Shown: one piece after another, positions 1 through 5,544 of the stretch | Position numbering within the stretch: the first letter of the stretch is position 1 | Layout of the letters: each line of letters begins with the position of its first letter | DNA from: Bacteroidota bacterium | Lineage (GTDB): Bacteria; Bacteroidota; Bacteroidia; Bacteroidales; B39-G9 | Length of the DNA stretch: 13,569 nucleotides | Assembly (NCBI GenBank): GCA_030592465.1 | Contig: JAUVJB010000060.1 | Span: forward strand, 1 to 13,569 | Direction: 5' to 3' | The notes under the pieces: generated by a model | Databases searched by the model: none | Seen by the model: the letters and a program-made list of their open reading frames with translations, nothing else | Told to the model about the DNA's origin: nothing | Translations under genes and position numbers: made by a program

Positions 1-31
1 ATAAAGATTAATTCAACAATTTGAATATATT

Positions 32-65
32 AAAAACCGGCTAATTTTAATTGGTCGGTTTTTTT
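32..65 (+). terminator. Rho-independent terminator of an upstream gene outside the window
   Basis: An A-run, a stem starting ACCGGC and closing GTCGGT around a TAATTTTAATT centre, and then a run of T make a typical intrinsic terminator on the plus strand. The gene it serves must lie left of position 1, because no reading frame is seen here. Confidence 0.7.
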
Positions 66-102
66 GTTTATAACTGTCCGTTAAGCGAATGATAAAGAAA
101 GC

Positions 103-139
103 CAAGCGACTATCGGTTTAAAACCGCTTATCGCATAGT
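103..139. repeat. Repeat A0: isolated copy of the terminal hairpin of repeat A
   Basis: These 37 bases are identical to 344-380, the right end of repeat A1. The unit is a hairpin centred on CGGTTTAAAACCG with GCGA/TCGC ends. A related but not identical version (GCGATTAGCGGTTT, A, AAACCGCTTATCGC; 13 of 14 pairs) ends repeat A2 at 2456-2484. Confidence 0.85.
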
Positions 140-214
140 GTTATTAACATCTATGCAAAAAAAATTTGGTCATAATATATTGTTTTAAAAAATCATATTC
201 ATTTTATTGAATGA

Positions 215-380
215 ATGCAACATAACTATCAACGGTATTAGGCTGCTGAGCTTGTCGAAGTAATGCCGTCGCTAATGAAAATTGGCAAATCGTTTTTTAA
301 ACATCCGATAAGCGGGTTGTAACCGCTAATCGGATTTTGTTGGCAAGCGACTATCGGTTTAAAACCGCTTATCGCATAGT
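215..380. repeat. Repeat A1, left flank of the AbiE operon
   Basis: A ~165-bp composite unit. Bases 215-302 align without gaps to 2320-2407 with about 7 mismatches in 88. A 33-bp imperfect hairpin follows (303-335), then the CGGTTTAAAACCG hairpin (344-375). The element ends about 30 bp before the promoter of the AbiE operon. Its partner A2 lies just past the end of that operon in the same orientation, except for the central hairpin. This resembles composite REP/BIME-type palindromic elements; no protein-coding content is seen. Confidence 0.85.
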
Positions 381-408
381 ATTAAATGCTATTTAAAAAT
401 AAATTTTA

Positions 409-438
409 TTGCAATGTCCCGAAAATTTATTATTTTTG
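409..438 (+). promoter_or_regulatory. Bacteroidetes-type promoter of the AbiE operon
   Basis: TTG at 409-411 (-33 element) is followed by 19 bp and then TATTTTTG at 431-438, an exact match to the Bacteroidetes -7 consensus TAnnTTTG. The expected start of transcription is about 445, giving a leader of only ~15 nt before the ATG at 460. Confidence 0.7.
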
Positions 439-443
439 GGACA
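415..443. promoter_or_regulatory. Inverted repeat overlapping the AbiE promoter, probable antitoxin operator
   Basis: TGTCCCGAAAA (415-425) and TTTTTGGGACA (433-443) form an 11-bp inverted repeat with one mismatch and a 7-bp spacer. It covers the promoter spacer and the whole -7 element. AbiEi-type antitoxins are known to bind inverted repeats in their own promoter and repress it, so this is the natural candidate site. The binding itself is inferred. Confidence 0.6.
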
Positions 444-459
444 AAATTAAATAGCAATA

Positions 460-1071
460 ATGTTAATTTCCAAACAAATAGAGCGAAAAATAAAGGCATT
501 ACAAAAAGGGAAAATACTTTTTGTTTCCGATTTTACCACTGAGCACAATTATGAAACAGCCCGTAAAGTATTACAACGTCTTTGCAATAAAAAAGAACTC
601 TTACGTTTATCGCGGGGTATTTATTATCTGCCTAAACAAGATAAAATGCTTGGAGTTATTTATCCAACAGCCGAACAAATTGCACAGGCTATCGCTAAAA
701 GAGATAAAGCTCGTATTATTCCTACCGGTTCATATGCTTTATATAAATTAGGTCTTTCTACACAAATCCCTATGAATGTTGTTTATCTTACTGATGGTTC
801 GGCAAGAAAAATACAAGTAAGAAATCAAAAAATCTCTTTTAAAAAAACAAGTCCAAAAAATCTTGCTGTAAACAACCAATTAAGCAATCTTATTATTCAG
901 GCATTAAAGGAATTGGGTAAAAGCAAAATAAACAATAACGTAAAAAATAATCTAAAAGAAATTATAAACAAAAGTGGTGAAAGCAAAAAAATAGAAAAAG
1001 ATATAATAAACGCTCCGGTTTGGATAAAAAAAATAATGTTGCAAATTATTAAAGAAATTCAAAATGACTAA
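460..1071 (+). CDS. abiEi: AbiEi-like antitoxin (DUF6088 family, type IV toxin-antitoxin)
   Basis: This 203-aa protein has the layout of DUF6088/AbiEi-type transcriptional regulator antitoxins. An N-terminal winged helix-turn-helix spans about residues 5-58 and ends in a wing RLSRGIYYLP (49-58). A conserved core follows at about 84-120 (ARIIPTGSYALYKLGLSTQ, then a VVYLTDG strand). The tail (~140-203) is lysine- and asparagine-rich and helical in character. In the family the antitoxin represses its own operon and counteracts the AbiEii toxin without a stable protein complex (type IV). The gene overlaps the toxin gene by 8 bp, so the two are translationally coupled. The ATG at 460 fits the promoter, and an inverted repeat over that promoter (415-443) suggests autoregulation. 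Family placement is by motif recognition; a different AbiEi subfamily is possible. Confidence 0.82.
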   Translation: MLISKQIERKIKALQKGKILFVSDFTTEHNYETARKVLQRLCNKKELLRLSRGIYYLPKQDKMLGVIYPTAEQIAQAIAKRDKARIIPTGSYALYKLGLSTQIPMNVVYLTDGSARKIQVRNQKISFKKTSPKNLAVNNQLSNLIIQALKELGKSKINNNVKNNLKEIINKSGESKKIEKDIINAPVWIKKIMLQIIKEIQND

Positions 1072-2050
1072 CTGGTTAGGCTTAAAGAAAAAAGAACAAG
1101 TTGAATTATTTAATCAATTAGGAGCAAAAACAGGTTTGCCACCTTTTGCGATTGAAAAAGATGCTTGGGTTACGCTGGTTTTAAGAATATTGTTTTATTC
1201 CGAAATAGGTAGTAATATTGTGTTTAAAGGAGGAACGTCGTTAAGCAAAGCTTATGGCATAATAGAACGTTTCTCGGAAGATATTGATTTTGTGATAGAT
1301 AGAAATTTTCTTGGTTTTAAAAGAAATTTAACCAAAGGAGAAATAAGAAAATTACGCAGGAAATCTCACGAGTTTTCTTCTAATGAGCTGCCACAAATTC
1401 TACTAAAAGAATTTGTTGAATATGGTATAAAAAAAGATTTGTTTACAATAACAGTTCCTAACACTAAAATATCCGATCAGGATCCAGAAATTATTCAAGT
1501 AAATTATAAATCAGTATTTGAAAAAGAATACTATTTAAAATCACGTGTTTTAATAGAAATTGGTGCTCGTTCTTTGATGGAACCATTTGAAAATAGGGGT
1601 ATTCAATCAATAATTGACATTAATTATCCCAATAAAAATTTTACAGAAAAAATATTTTATGCACAAACGGTTATTCCTGAAAAAACATTTTTAGAAAAAA
1701 TGATTTTGTTACATGAGGAATTTCAAAAACCGAAAGAAAAAATCCGGTCGCATAGAATGTCACGTCACCTTTACGATATATATAAAATTGCAAATACAGT
1801 ATATAGAGACAAAGCATTTCTAAATAATGAAATATTTGAAAACATTATACAGCATCGTGAAAAATTTACACCAATAAAAACAGTAAATTATCAAGAACTT
1901 AGTCTTAAAAATTTGAACTTTATTCCACCTGATGATTTTAATGATTCATACCGTACAGATTATAAGGAAATGCAAACAAATATGATTTATGGTGAAAGTC
2001 CGAATTTTGAATCGTTAATTGAAGAAATAAAAATTTTAACAAGATTTTAG
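1064..2050 (+). CDS. abiEii: AbiEii/AbiGii-type nucleotidyltransferase toxin
   Basis: A 328-aa nucleotidyltransferase-fold toxin of the AbiEii/AbiGii family. The hallmark motif I is present as FKGGTSLSK (54-62), followed by the catalytic acidic motif SEDIDF (71-76, with D73 and D75). A further acidic strand RVLIEIGARS lies at 161-170. The K-x3-EK motif (K207, E211, K212) is followed by LLHEE, and motif IV reads SRHLYDIYKI (233-242). All expected catalytic positions look intact, so the toxin appears active. Family members transfer nucleotides to targets such as tRNA acceptor ends and cause growth arrest, often as phage abortive infection; the target here is unknown. The start codon lies within the last codons of the antitoxin gene (8-bp overlap), the usual AbiE arrangement. 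Length is about normal for the family. Confidence 0.88.
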   Translation: MTNWLGLKKKEQVELFNQLGAKTGLPPFAIEKDAWVTLVLRILFYSEIGSNIVFKGGTSLSKAYGIIERFSEDIDFVIDRNFLGFKRNLTKGEIRKLRRKSHEFSSNELPQILLKEFVEYGIKKDLFTITVPNTKISDQDPEIIQVNYKSVFEKEYYLKSRVLIEIGARSLMEPFENRGIQSIIDINYPNKNFTEKIFYAQTVIPEKTFLEKMILLHEEFQKPKEKIRSHRMSRHLYDIYKIANTVYRDKAFLNNEIFENIIQHREKFTPIKTVNYQELSLKNLNFIPPDDFNDSYRTDYKEMQTNMIYGESPNFESLIEEIKILTRF

Positions 2051-2112
2051 AATAATAATTGTATTTTTCATCTGTTTATATTTTCGTAATTAGTACATAT
2101 TCAGTTATTTAT

Positions 2113-2214
2113 AAATATTGAATAATGAACACCGAATATCGAATGATGAAGTTTTTGCTTCAATTTTTATTTTTTAATTCGTAATTCATTATTCCTTGTT
2201 CGATATTCGATATT
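2113..2214. repeat. Imperfect inverted repeat built of ATCGAATATCGAA-type words
   Basis: The left arm (2113-2151: AAATATTGAATAATGAAC, then CCGAATATCGAATGATGAAG) and the right arm (2185-2214, CATTATTCCTTGTTCGATATTCGATATTT) contain the same words GAATAATGA, GAACA and CGAATATCGAA in opposite orientation, with order shuffled. A small GAAG-TTTTTG-CTTC hairpin starts the loop. It lies 60-160 bp after the AbiEii stop and could help end that transcript, though it lacks a clean stem plus T-run. Confidence 0.5.
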
Positions 2215-2319
2215 TTTTTTGATATAATCATCCCCTTGTGTGTGCGTTAGCTCATGGTGGTTCATCTAACTAAATACTTTTCAATTAATACTATTGGTAA
2301 CTTTTCGATTAATATATAC

Positions 2320-2484
2320 ATGCAACATAACTATCAACGGCATTAGGCTGCTGATCTTGTCGAAGTAATGGTGTTGTTAATGAAAATTGGCAAATCGTTT
2401 TTTAAATATCCGATTAGCGGTTACAACCCGCTTATCGGATAATGCGAGCATCCAAGCGATTAGCGGTTTAAAACCGCTTATCGC
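2320..2484. repeat. Repeat A2, right flank of the AbiE operon
   Basis: Direct copy of A1. Bases 2320-2407 match 215-302 at about 81 of 88 positions. The following hairpin (2408-2440) is the exact reverse complement of 303-335. The terminal hairpin (2456-2469, A, 2471-2484) pairs 13 of 14 and shares GCGGTTTAAAACCGCTTATCGC with the other copies except for arm changes. Confidence 0.85.
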
Positions 2485-2594
2485 TTATTGAAATCCGAGA
2501 ATGTTATGTTTGTGATTATCAATAGCAATTATTTTTTAAATAAATGAAACAATAATTAAACCGGCAATCATTCCATTGAATAAATGAAATAATG

Positions 2595-2619
2595 ATTAGC
2601 AACGGCATTTATGCCGTTG
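2595..2619. repeat. Palindrome B3, inverted relative of repeat B
   Basis: ATTAG followed by CAACGGCAT, TT, ATGCCGTTG, a perfect 9-bp stem. It is the reverse-orientation relative of the right ends of B1 and B2, with the two middle changes (GGC/GCC for GCC/GGC) swapped in both arms so that the stem is kept. Confidence 0.65.
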
Positions 2620-2664
2620 TGGTAAACATAACAAATGGTTGGCTCTATCCAAAACTAAAATTTG

Positions 2665-2725
2665 GGTTAAAACCCTATAACATTGGGAATTGGACGCAAC
2701 GCCATAAATGGCATTGCTAATGAAA
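2665..2725. repeat. Repeat B1, at the 3' end of hipT
   Basis: This 61-bp unit matches 4407-4467 without gaps at 55 of 61 positions. The last 29 bases (2697-2725) are identical to 4439-4467 and contain the small palindrome GCCATAAATGGC. It abuts the hipT stop codon at 2726, while its partner lies upstream of hipB, so the pair brackets the whole HipBST operon. Confidence 0.85.
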
Positions 2726-3733
2726 TTACTCTTTATTCAAAAAATTACGTTTGTTATTATAAAGCTGTATATAAGTGTTTTTGGTTTTTTCATCTAAAAA
2801 AGAGCGTTGAGTTAGGGATTCAACCATATCCTGTTTTATAAAAAAAGGCTTTAATAGTTTTGTAATTCTTTTTTCAGCAATGCTCATTCGTTTGGCTAAT
2901 TCAATAAAATCTTCTTTCGCGGGATGATTAAATTTTATGTACGCTTCTGATTTAAAATTATCTTTAAAAAGTCCCTTATTAAGAGCAAAATCTGTATCAT
3001 TAACATGAATATGAGTATTAATAAAATCATAAGCAGGGCTAAGTAGATAATCTCCGCTTGGCGATTCTAACAAAGAAAAATTTTTTAAATGAGCATCACC
3101 ATTCGAGAACAAGTAATTAAAAATTATTATTGAAAAAAGTTTTTCAGCTTCAACGAGATAAGCCGGAACATATTCTTTTAACAGCTCTGCTAATTCTTCG
3201 CAACTATATTCATATTTAAAATTAAGACCTGAGTTTTCTTCTGTCTTCCTTGCCAGCGATGCAAAATCTTCTTTTCCCCACTTAGTTCCGTCTTCCTTAA
3301 AATCAAAGCGTTTAGTAATATATGCCATTGCACCGTCTTTAAAGAATATTAAAGCATTTTCGGCAGTGTGAATACCATATATCTGTTGAGCTATTTGCAT
3401 AGTAAGATGTTCATTGGCAGGTACCTGATCAACCTTTTTTAAATCTATTGGAATTGGTTTTAATATATAATTACCCTGTTCCCCTTCTTTTGTTAAACGC
3501 AGTTTATTTTTATCTAATATCAATGACATTTTTTCCTGTACCCCTGATATAGATATACGTTTGCGATTTTCTATGAATTTTGCATCATCTTCATCACTTA
3601 ATTGCGGACTGTTATAAGGTAAAATATGACTGACTTTTTTTCCGTTAAAAACTTTTCGCAAACAAGTTTTACTATAAGTATTAAAATTTTTTGCTAAAGT
3701 TCCCGGGCAATATTTTATTTTTGGTTCACTCAT
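2726..3733 (-). CDS. hipT: HipT-like serine/threonine kinase toxin (HipA kinase core)
   Basis: A 335-aa HipA-family kinase lacking the HipA N-terminal subdomain, which is encoded by the preceding gene. The Gly-rich loop reads SISGVQEK (61-68) and carries two serines (S61, S63), the arrangement autophosphorylated in the characterised E. coli HipT. The ATP-binding lysine is probably K92 (YILKP). The catalytic loop is NGDAHLKN (211-218, D213) and the metal-binding Asp is D236 in LSPAYDF. All kinase residues look intact. HipA kinases phosphorylate aminoacyl-tRNA synthetases (GltX for HipA, TrpS for E. coli HipT) and stop growth; the target here is unknown. The start overlaps the hipS stop by one base (TAATG), so translation is coupled. 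The last codon abuts repeat B1. Confidence 0.9.
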   Translation of the reverse strand: MSEPKIKYCPGTLAKNFNTYSKTCLRKVFNGKKVSHILPYNSPQLSDEDDAKFIENRKRISISGVQEKMSLILDKNKLRLTKEGEQGNYILKPIPIDLKKVDQVPANEHLTMQIAQQIYGIHTAENALIFFKDGAMAYITKRFDFKEDGTKWGKEDFASLARKTEENSGLNFKYEYSCEELAELLKEYVPAYLVEAEKLFSIIIFNYLFSNGDAHLKNFSLLESPSGDYLLSPAYDFINTHIHVNDTDFALNKGLFKDNFKSEAYIKFNHPAKEDFIELAKRMSIAEKRITKLLKPFFIKQDMVESLTQRSFLDEKTKNTYIQLYNNKRNFLNKE

Positions 3734-4059
3734 TATTTATTCATTGGTTTAATGGTTATTGCACCTATTGTATCATATTTAGCAGTTTCTATTAATAAAC
3801 CAAAATAATTGGTTTCATCTATTTTTAATTGTCTGAGTTGTAATTTTCGGTTTACTCCTTCAGAAAGCATATTATAAAAAAAAGGAAATAAATAATCAGA
3901 TTTATATTCCTGTTGTTTTTTGGATAATGTCAAACTTATAGCAGGAAACGAACTATTTGCATAATAAAAATCATTATACCGGAATATATAACTTAATTTA
4001 TTTTCCTGAATTAATTCTCCTGCCAATTCTCCATTCCAATATACTTCTGCCTTTCGCAT
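3733..4059 (-). CDS. hipS: HipS-like protein (HipA N-terminal subdomain as a separate gene)
   Basis: A 108-aa protein matching the HipA N-terminal domain. It starts KAEVYWNGELAGEL, has FPAISLTLSKKQ (38-49), LFPFFYNMLSEG (57-68), NYFGLLIE (84-91) and the closing YDTIGAITIKP (95-105). In two-gene hipBA systems this is the first part of HipA; here it is free-standing between hipB and the kinase, as in HipBST, where HipS is the antitoxin that inhibits HipT. The coding phases are clean, with a stop overlapping the next start (TAATG), so this is a real split and not a frameshift. As I recall, E. coli HipS uses Trp65 to block the kinase site; the only Trp here is W8, so the contact must differ if the mechanism holds. 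Confidence 0.85.
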   Translation of the reverse strand: MRKAEVYWNGELAGELIQENKLSYIFRYNDFYYANSSFPAISLTLSKKQQEYKSDYLFPFFYNMLSEGVNRKLQLRQLKIDETNYFGLLIETAKYDTIGAITIKPMNK

Positions 4060-4062
4060 ATA

Positions 4063-4275
4063 CTATAAATTTATTTTTTTTACTTCTAATTTTATTTCCA
4101 TACCTAGTACATTGGCTATTTTATTTAGCACTTTTACCGTAGGGTTTGCCTGCCCCTTCTCTATTTTGTAAAGTGTATTTACACTTATTTCTGCCATCTC
4201 GGCAAGATGAGGCTGTGTAATTCGCAATGTTTTTCTACGTTCTTTGATATTTTTTCCTAATTCCAATAACAACAT
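4063..4275 (-). CDS. hipB: HipB-like XRE-family HTH repressor
   Basis: A 70-aa protein that is almost entirely one Cro/cI-type helix-turn-helix domain. The pattern ITQPHLAEMAEIS (19-31) then NTLYKIEKGQANPT (33-46) is the classical XRE signature, followed by LNKIANVLGMEIKLEV, typical of HipB-like antitoxin regulators. It is the first gene of the three-gene operon and ends 3 bp before hipS. In HipBST systems HipB mainly binds DNA and augments HipS rather than acting as the sole antitoxin. A promoter and candidate operator sequences lie just upstream (4278-4347). Confidence 0.88.
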   Translation of the reverse strand: MLLLELGKNIKERRKTLRITQPHLAEMAEISVNTLYKIEKGQANPTVKVLNKIANVLGMEIKLEVKKINL

Positions 4276-4277
4276 TT

Positions 4278-4347
4278 TAATGTGATTTTTATGTAAAGTT
4301 AGTTCTTTTTATTAAAAAAAACAATAATTATAATACTATAATGTGAT
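4278..4347. promoter_or_regulatory. Candidate HipB operator sequences flanking the promoter
   Basis: TAATGTGAT occurs twice in direct orientation (4278-4286 and 4339-4347), on either side of the promoter. An inverted repeat ATTATA-N4-TATAAT (4327-4342) sits just upstream of the -33 element. Either could be the HipB binding site. In such AT-rich DNA the inverted repeat may be chance; the 9-bp direct repeat is the better candidate. Confidence 0.35.
4294..4324 (-). promoter_or_regulatory. Promoter of the hipBST operon
   Basis: On the minus strand TTG (4324-4322) is followed by 20 bp and then TAACTTTA (4301-4294), a 7-of-8 match to TAnnTTTG. The expected start of transcription is near 4288, about a dozen bases before the hipB ATG at 4275. 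Confidence 0.55.
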
Positions 4348-4406
4348 AATTGTGGTTAAATGTTGTTTTCTATTGTGTAACAGTAGGTAATATAGATTAT
4401 AATGTT

Positions 4407-4467
4407 GGTTAAAACCCAATAACATTGGAAATAAGATACAACGCCATAAATGGCATTGCTAATGAAA
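4407..4467. repeat. Repeat B2, upstream of hipB
   Basis: Direct copy of B1 (2665-2725), 55 of 61 identical. It sits between the hipB promoter region and the tmRNA terminator. Confidence 0.85.
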
Positions 4468-4496
4468 ACAAGTAAATGTTTTTTTTGACGAGGCAT

Positions 4497-4523
4497 AAAA
4501 AAAGCCACAATGTTACTTGGGCT
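4497..4523 (-). terminator. Terminator of the tmRNA gene
   Basis: On the minus strand, AGCCCAA, a short loop, TTGTGGCT and a run of T form a hairpin with one internal mismatch, beginning about 10 bases after the mature tmRNA 3' end. Confidence 0.65.
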
Positions 4524-4533
4524 TAAATTAAAG

Positions 4534-4929
4534 TGGAGCTGGAGGGATTCGAACCCTCGTCCAAACAAGGGACCAAAATGTTTTCTACATGCTTAGCTTT
4601 TTATTGATTTTCGAGAGCAGTCCGGTAAAAAGCAGCCTATCAACTCCTTAGTTTCTTAAATTCGCTTAATTATCGAAACTCTAATTAAACTATCTCAATT
4701 GAGATGGTACCTCGTTGTAAACTATAATTGAGAAGAACAGTTTACGAGATAACTCGTCTCTACACAGCCTTGGTGTAGTGATTAAGCTAGTTCGCTTTGC
4801 GATACTATGCTGCGAGTGCGTAATTATTTTCGCCTTTTATAAAGAAAGAACTAAGTTTAACGAGCTTAATTCAAATGCTCGACATGCTTACAAGTCAATT
4901 CTACTTGCTGTCAAAACCAGGTCAGCCCC
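4534..4929 (-). ncRNA. ssrA: tmRNA (transfer-messenger RNA)
   Basis: About 396 nt on the minus strand, one-piece type. The 5' end begins GGGGCTGA (4929 downward) followed by CCTGGTTTTGACAGC. The 3' end is the T arm GAGGGTTCGAATCCCTC plus the acceptor ending in encoded CCA (4536-4534). The 5' GGGGCTG pairs with the CAGCTCC of the 3' end to make the tRNA-like acceptor stem. The middle encodes the degradation tag (4805-4834). tmRNA with SmpB rescues stalled ribosomes and tags the nascent chain for proteolysis. Mature ends are assigned by pattern and could be off by a base or two. Confidence 0.95.
4805..4834 (-). other. tmRNA tag reading frame (GENNYALAA-stop)
   Basis: Inside the tmRNA the minus strand reads GGC GAA AAT AAT TAC GCA CTC GCA GCA TAG, giving GENNYALAA followed by stop. 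The YALAA end is the usual protease recognition signal, and the GENN-type tag is typical of Bacteroidota. The exact resume codon (this Gly or a codon just before it) is not certain. Confidence 0.85.
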
Positions 4930-4940
4930 AATTTCAAATA

Positions 4941-4948
4941 CAAAGGTA
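4941..4948 (-). promoter_or_regulatory. -7 element of the ssrA promoter
   Basis: On the minus strand TACCTTTG is an exact TAnnTTTG, 12 bp before the mature 5' end of the tmRNA. No TTG is found at the preferred 19-21 bp upstream, so the -33 element is weak. Confidence 0.6.
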
Positions 4949-5054
4949 CAAAAACTTTACCAAACTTGTATTTTTTTTAAAAAAAATGTGAAAAATAATT
5001 CTTAAATTATTACATTAGCAAAAAAATATATTTTTTATAAAACATCCCACAATG

Positions 5055-5108
5055 CGTCAAAGATTTTCTATTGACGATTGATTTCCGCCAGCTGGCGGAT
5101 GGCGGAAA
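5055..5108. repeat. Nested palindromes including TCCGCCAGCTGGCGGA
   Basis: CGTCAA (5055-5060) pairs with TTGACG (5071-5076). Next comes a perfect 16-bp palindrome TCCGCCAGCTGGCGGA (5084-5099) and an alternative outer pairing TTTCCGCC (5082-5089) with GGCGGAAA (5101-5108). The same CCGCCAGCTGGCGG core recurs at 9651-9664 within repeat C2, and in variant form at 7652-7665 in C1. Confidence 0.75.
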
Positions 5109-5177
5109 GCAATAAAATTTCAAAATTTTTATTGTTTGTAGTAGCTATTTTATTGTTTATGAATAGTAATGCATGAA

Positions 5178-5210
5178 AGATTTTCCAAATCTTAAAGATT
5201 TGGAAAATCT
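5178..5210. repeat. Perfect 16-bp inverted repeat with 1-nt spacer
   Basis: AGATTTTCCAAATCTT (5178-5193), one A, then AAGATTTGGAAAATCT (5195-5210): a perfect 33-bp palindrome. Its core TTTTCCAAA/TTTGGAAAA recurs at 5458-5490. It may be a dispersed palindromic element or a terminator-like hairpin; it lacks a T-run. Confidence 0.8.
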
Positions 5211-5457
5211 ATTTACGCAAGTCAGGTTTTGTCTGCTTAAATATCACTACTTAAGCTATAATGAACGGTTTAAGTCAAGCCCTGACTATCAAAAATCAGT
5301 GTGTTAGCGAGAAATAGACAATAATTAATAAAAAATTGCCGGTGTGTGGGACTAACTATGACAAATAATTTTGCACATAACTTGTACCAATTTCTCGAGA
5401 AAGGATGATTATATAATGAAATTCGGATGAAAATTAAATTTTTAATTTCTATTATTT

Positions 5458-5495
5458 AACTTTTCCAAAGTTTTAAATTTTGGAAAAGTTTTTCT
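5458..5495 (+). terminator. Perfect 12-bp hairpin followed by T-run (terminator-like repeat)
   Basis: AACTTTTCCAAA (5458-5469) pairs perfectly with TTTGGAAAAGTT (5479-5490), followed by TTTTTC. It has the form of an intrinsic terminator, but no gene ends just upstream, and the core equals that of the palindrome at 5178-5210. It is 50 bp before the ATG at 5545, so it may be a leader structure of that gene or a second copy of a dispersed element. Confidence 0.45.
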
Positions 5496-5544
5496 AAAAA
5501 AATATAAACAATTGAAAATGAATTAAATATAAAAGTATAAGCAG

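Larger units (their letters stand above)
1..459. other. Gene-free region with palindromic repeats upstream of the AbiE operon
   Basis: No convincing coding sequence. It holds the terminator at 32-65, a 37-bp perfect direct repeat (103-139 and 344-380), the long repeat unit A1 (215-380) and the AbiE promoter/operator (409-443). Confidence 0.75.
2051..2725. other. 675-bp gene-free region between the two toxin-antitoxin modules
   Basis: No supportable coding sequence on either strand. It is made largely of repeats: an inverted pair at 2113-2214, repeat A2 (2320-2484), a GGCAT/ATGCC palindrome (2595-2619) and repeat B1 (2665-2725), which runs up to the last codon of hipT. The two TA modules face each other across it (AbiE plus, HipBST minus), so transcription converges here. 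Confidence 0.75.
4949..5544. other. ~600-bp gene-free region between ssrA and the dehydrogenase gene
   Basis: No credible gene on either strand. It contains three palindromes (5055-5108, 5178-5210, 5458-5490). A TAATTTTG at 5366-5373 could be a -7 element for the gene starting at 5545, but it lacks a -33 TTG and would give a ~165-nt leader. The stretch 5211-5450 shows no structure that I recognise. Confidence 0.6.

Noticed and set aside
103..380. 37-bp perfect repeats as a possible CRISPR array
   Set aside because: Only two perfect copies, 204 bp apart, each a strong palindrome inside larger repeat units, with no regular spacers and no cas genes.
2726..4059. The HipS/HipT split as a frameshifted hipA pseudogene
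   Set aside because: The split falls at the known subdomain border, the stop and start overlap cleanly (TAATG), and the three-gene HipBST arrangement is an established type.
4534..4560. A second copy of the ssrA 3' end (attR) in the window
   Set aside because: No other GGTTCGAATCC-like segment was found on either strand, so an integrated island with both ends here is not supported.
4356..5005. ORFs of 70 and 75 aa at 4356-4568 (minus) and 4778-5005 (plus)
   Set aside because: They lie over the tmRNA, its terminator and repeat B2 and have no protein-like composition.
5211..5544. A lysine riboswitch or other leader RNA before the Lys1-like gene
   Set aside because: I could not find the conserved core or the multi-helix layout of a lysine riboswitch; only simple palindromes are seen.
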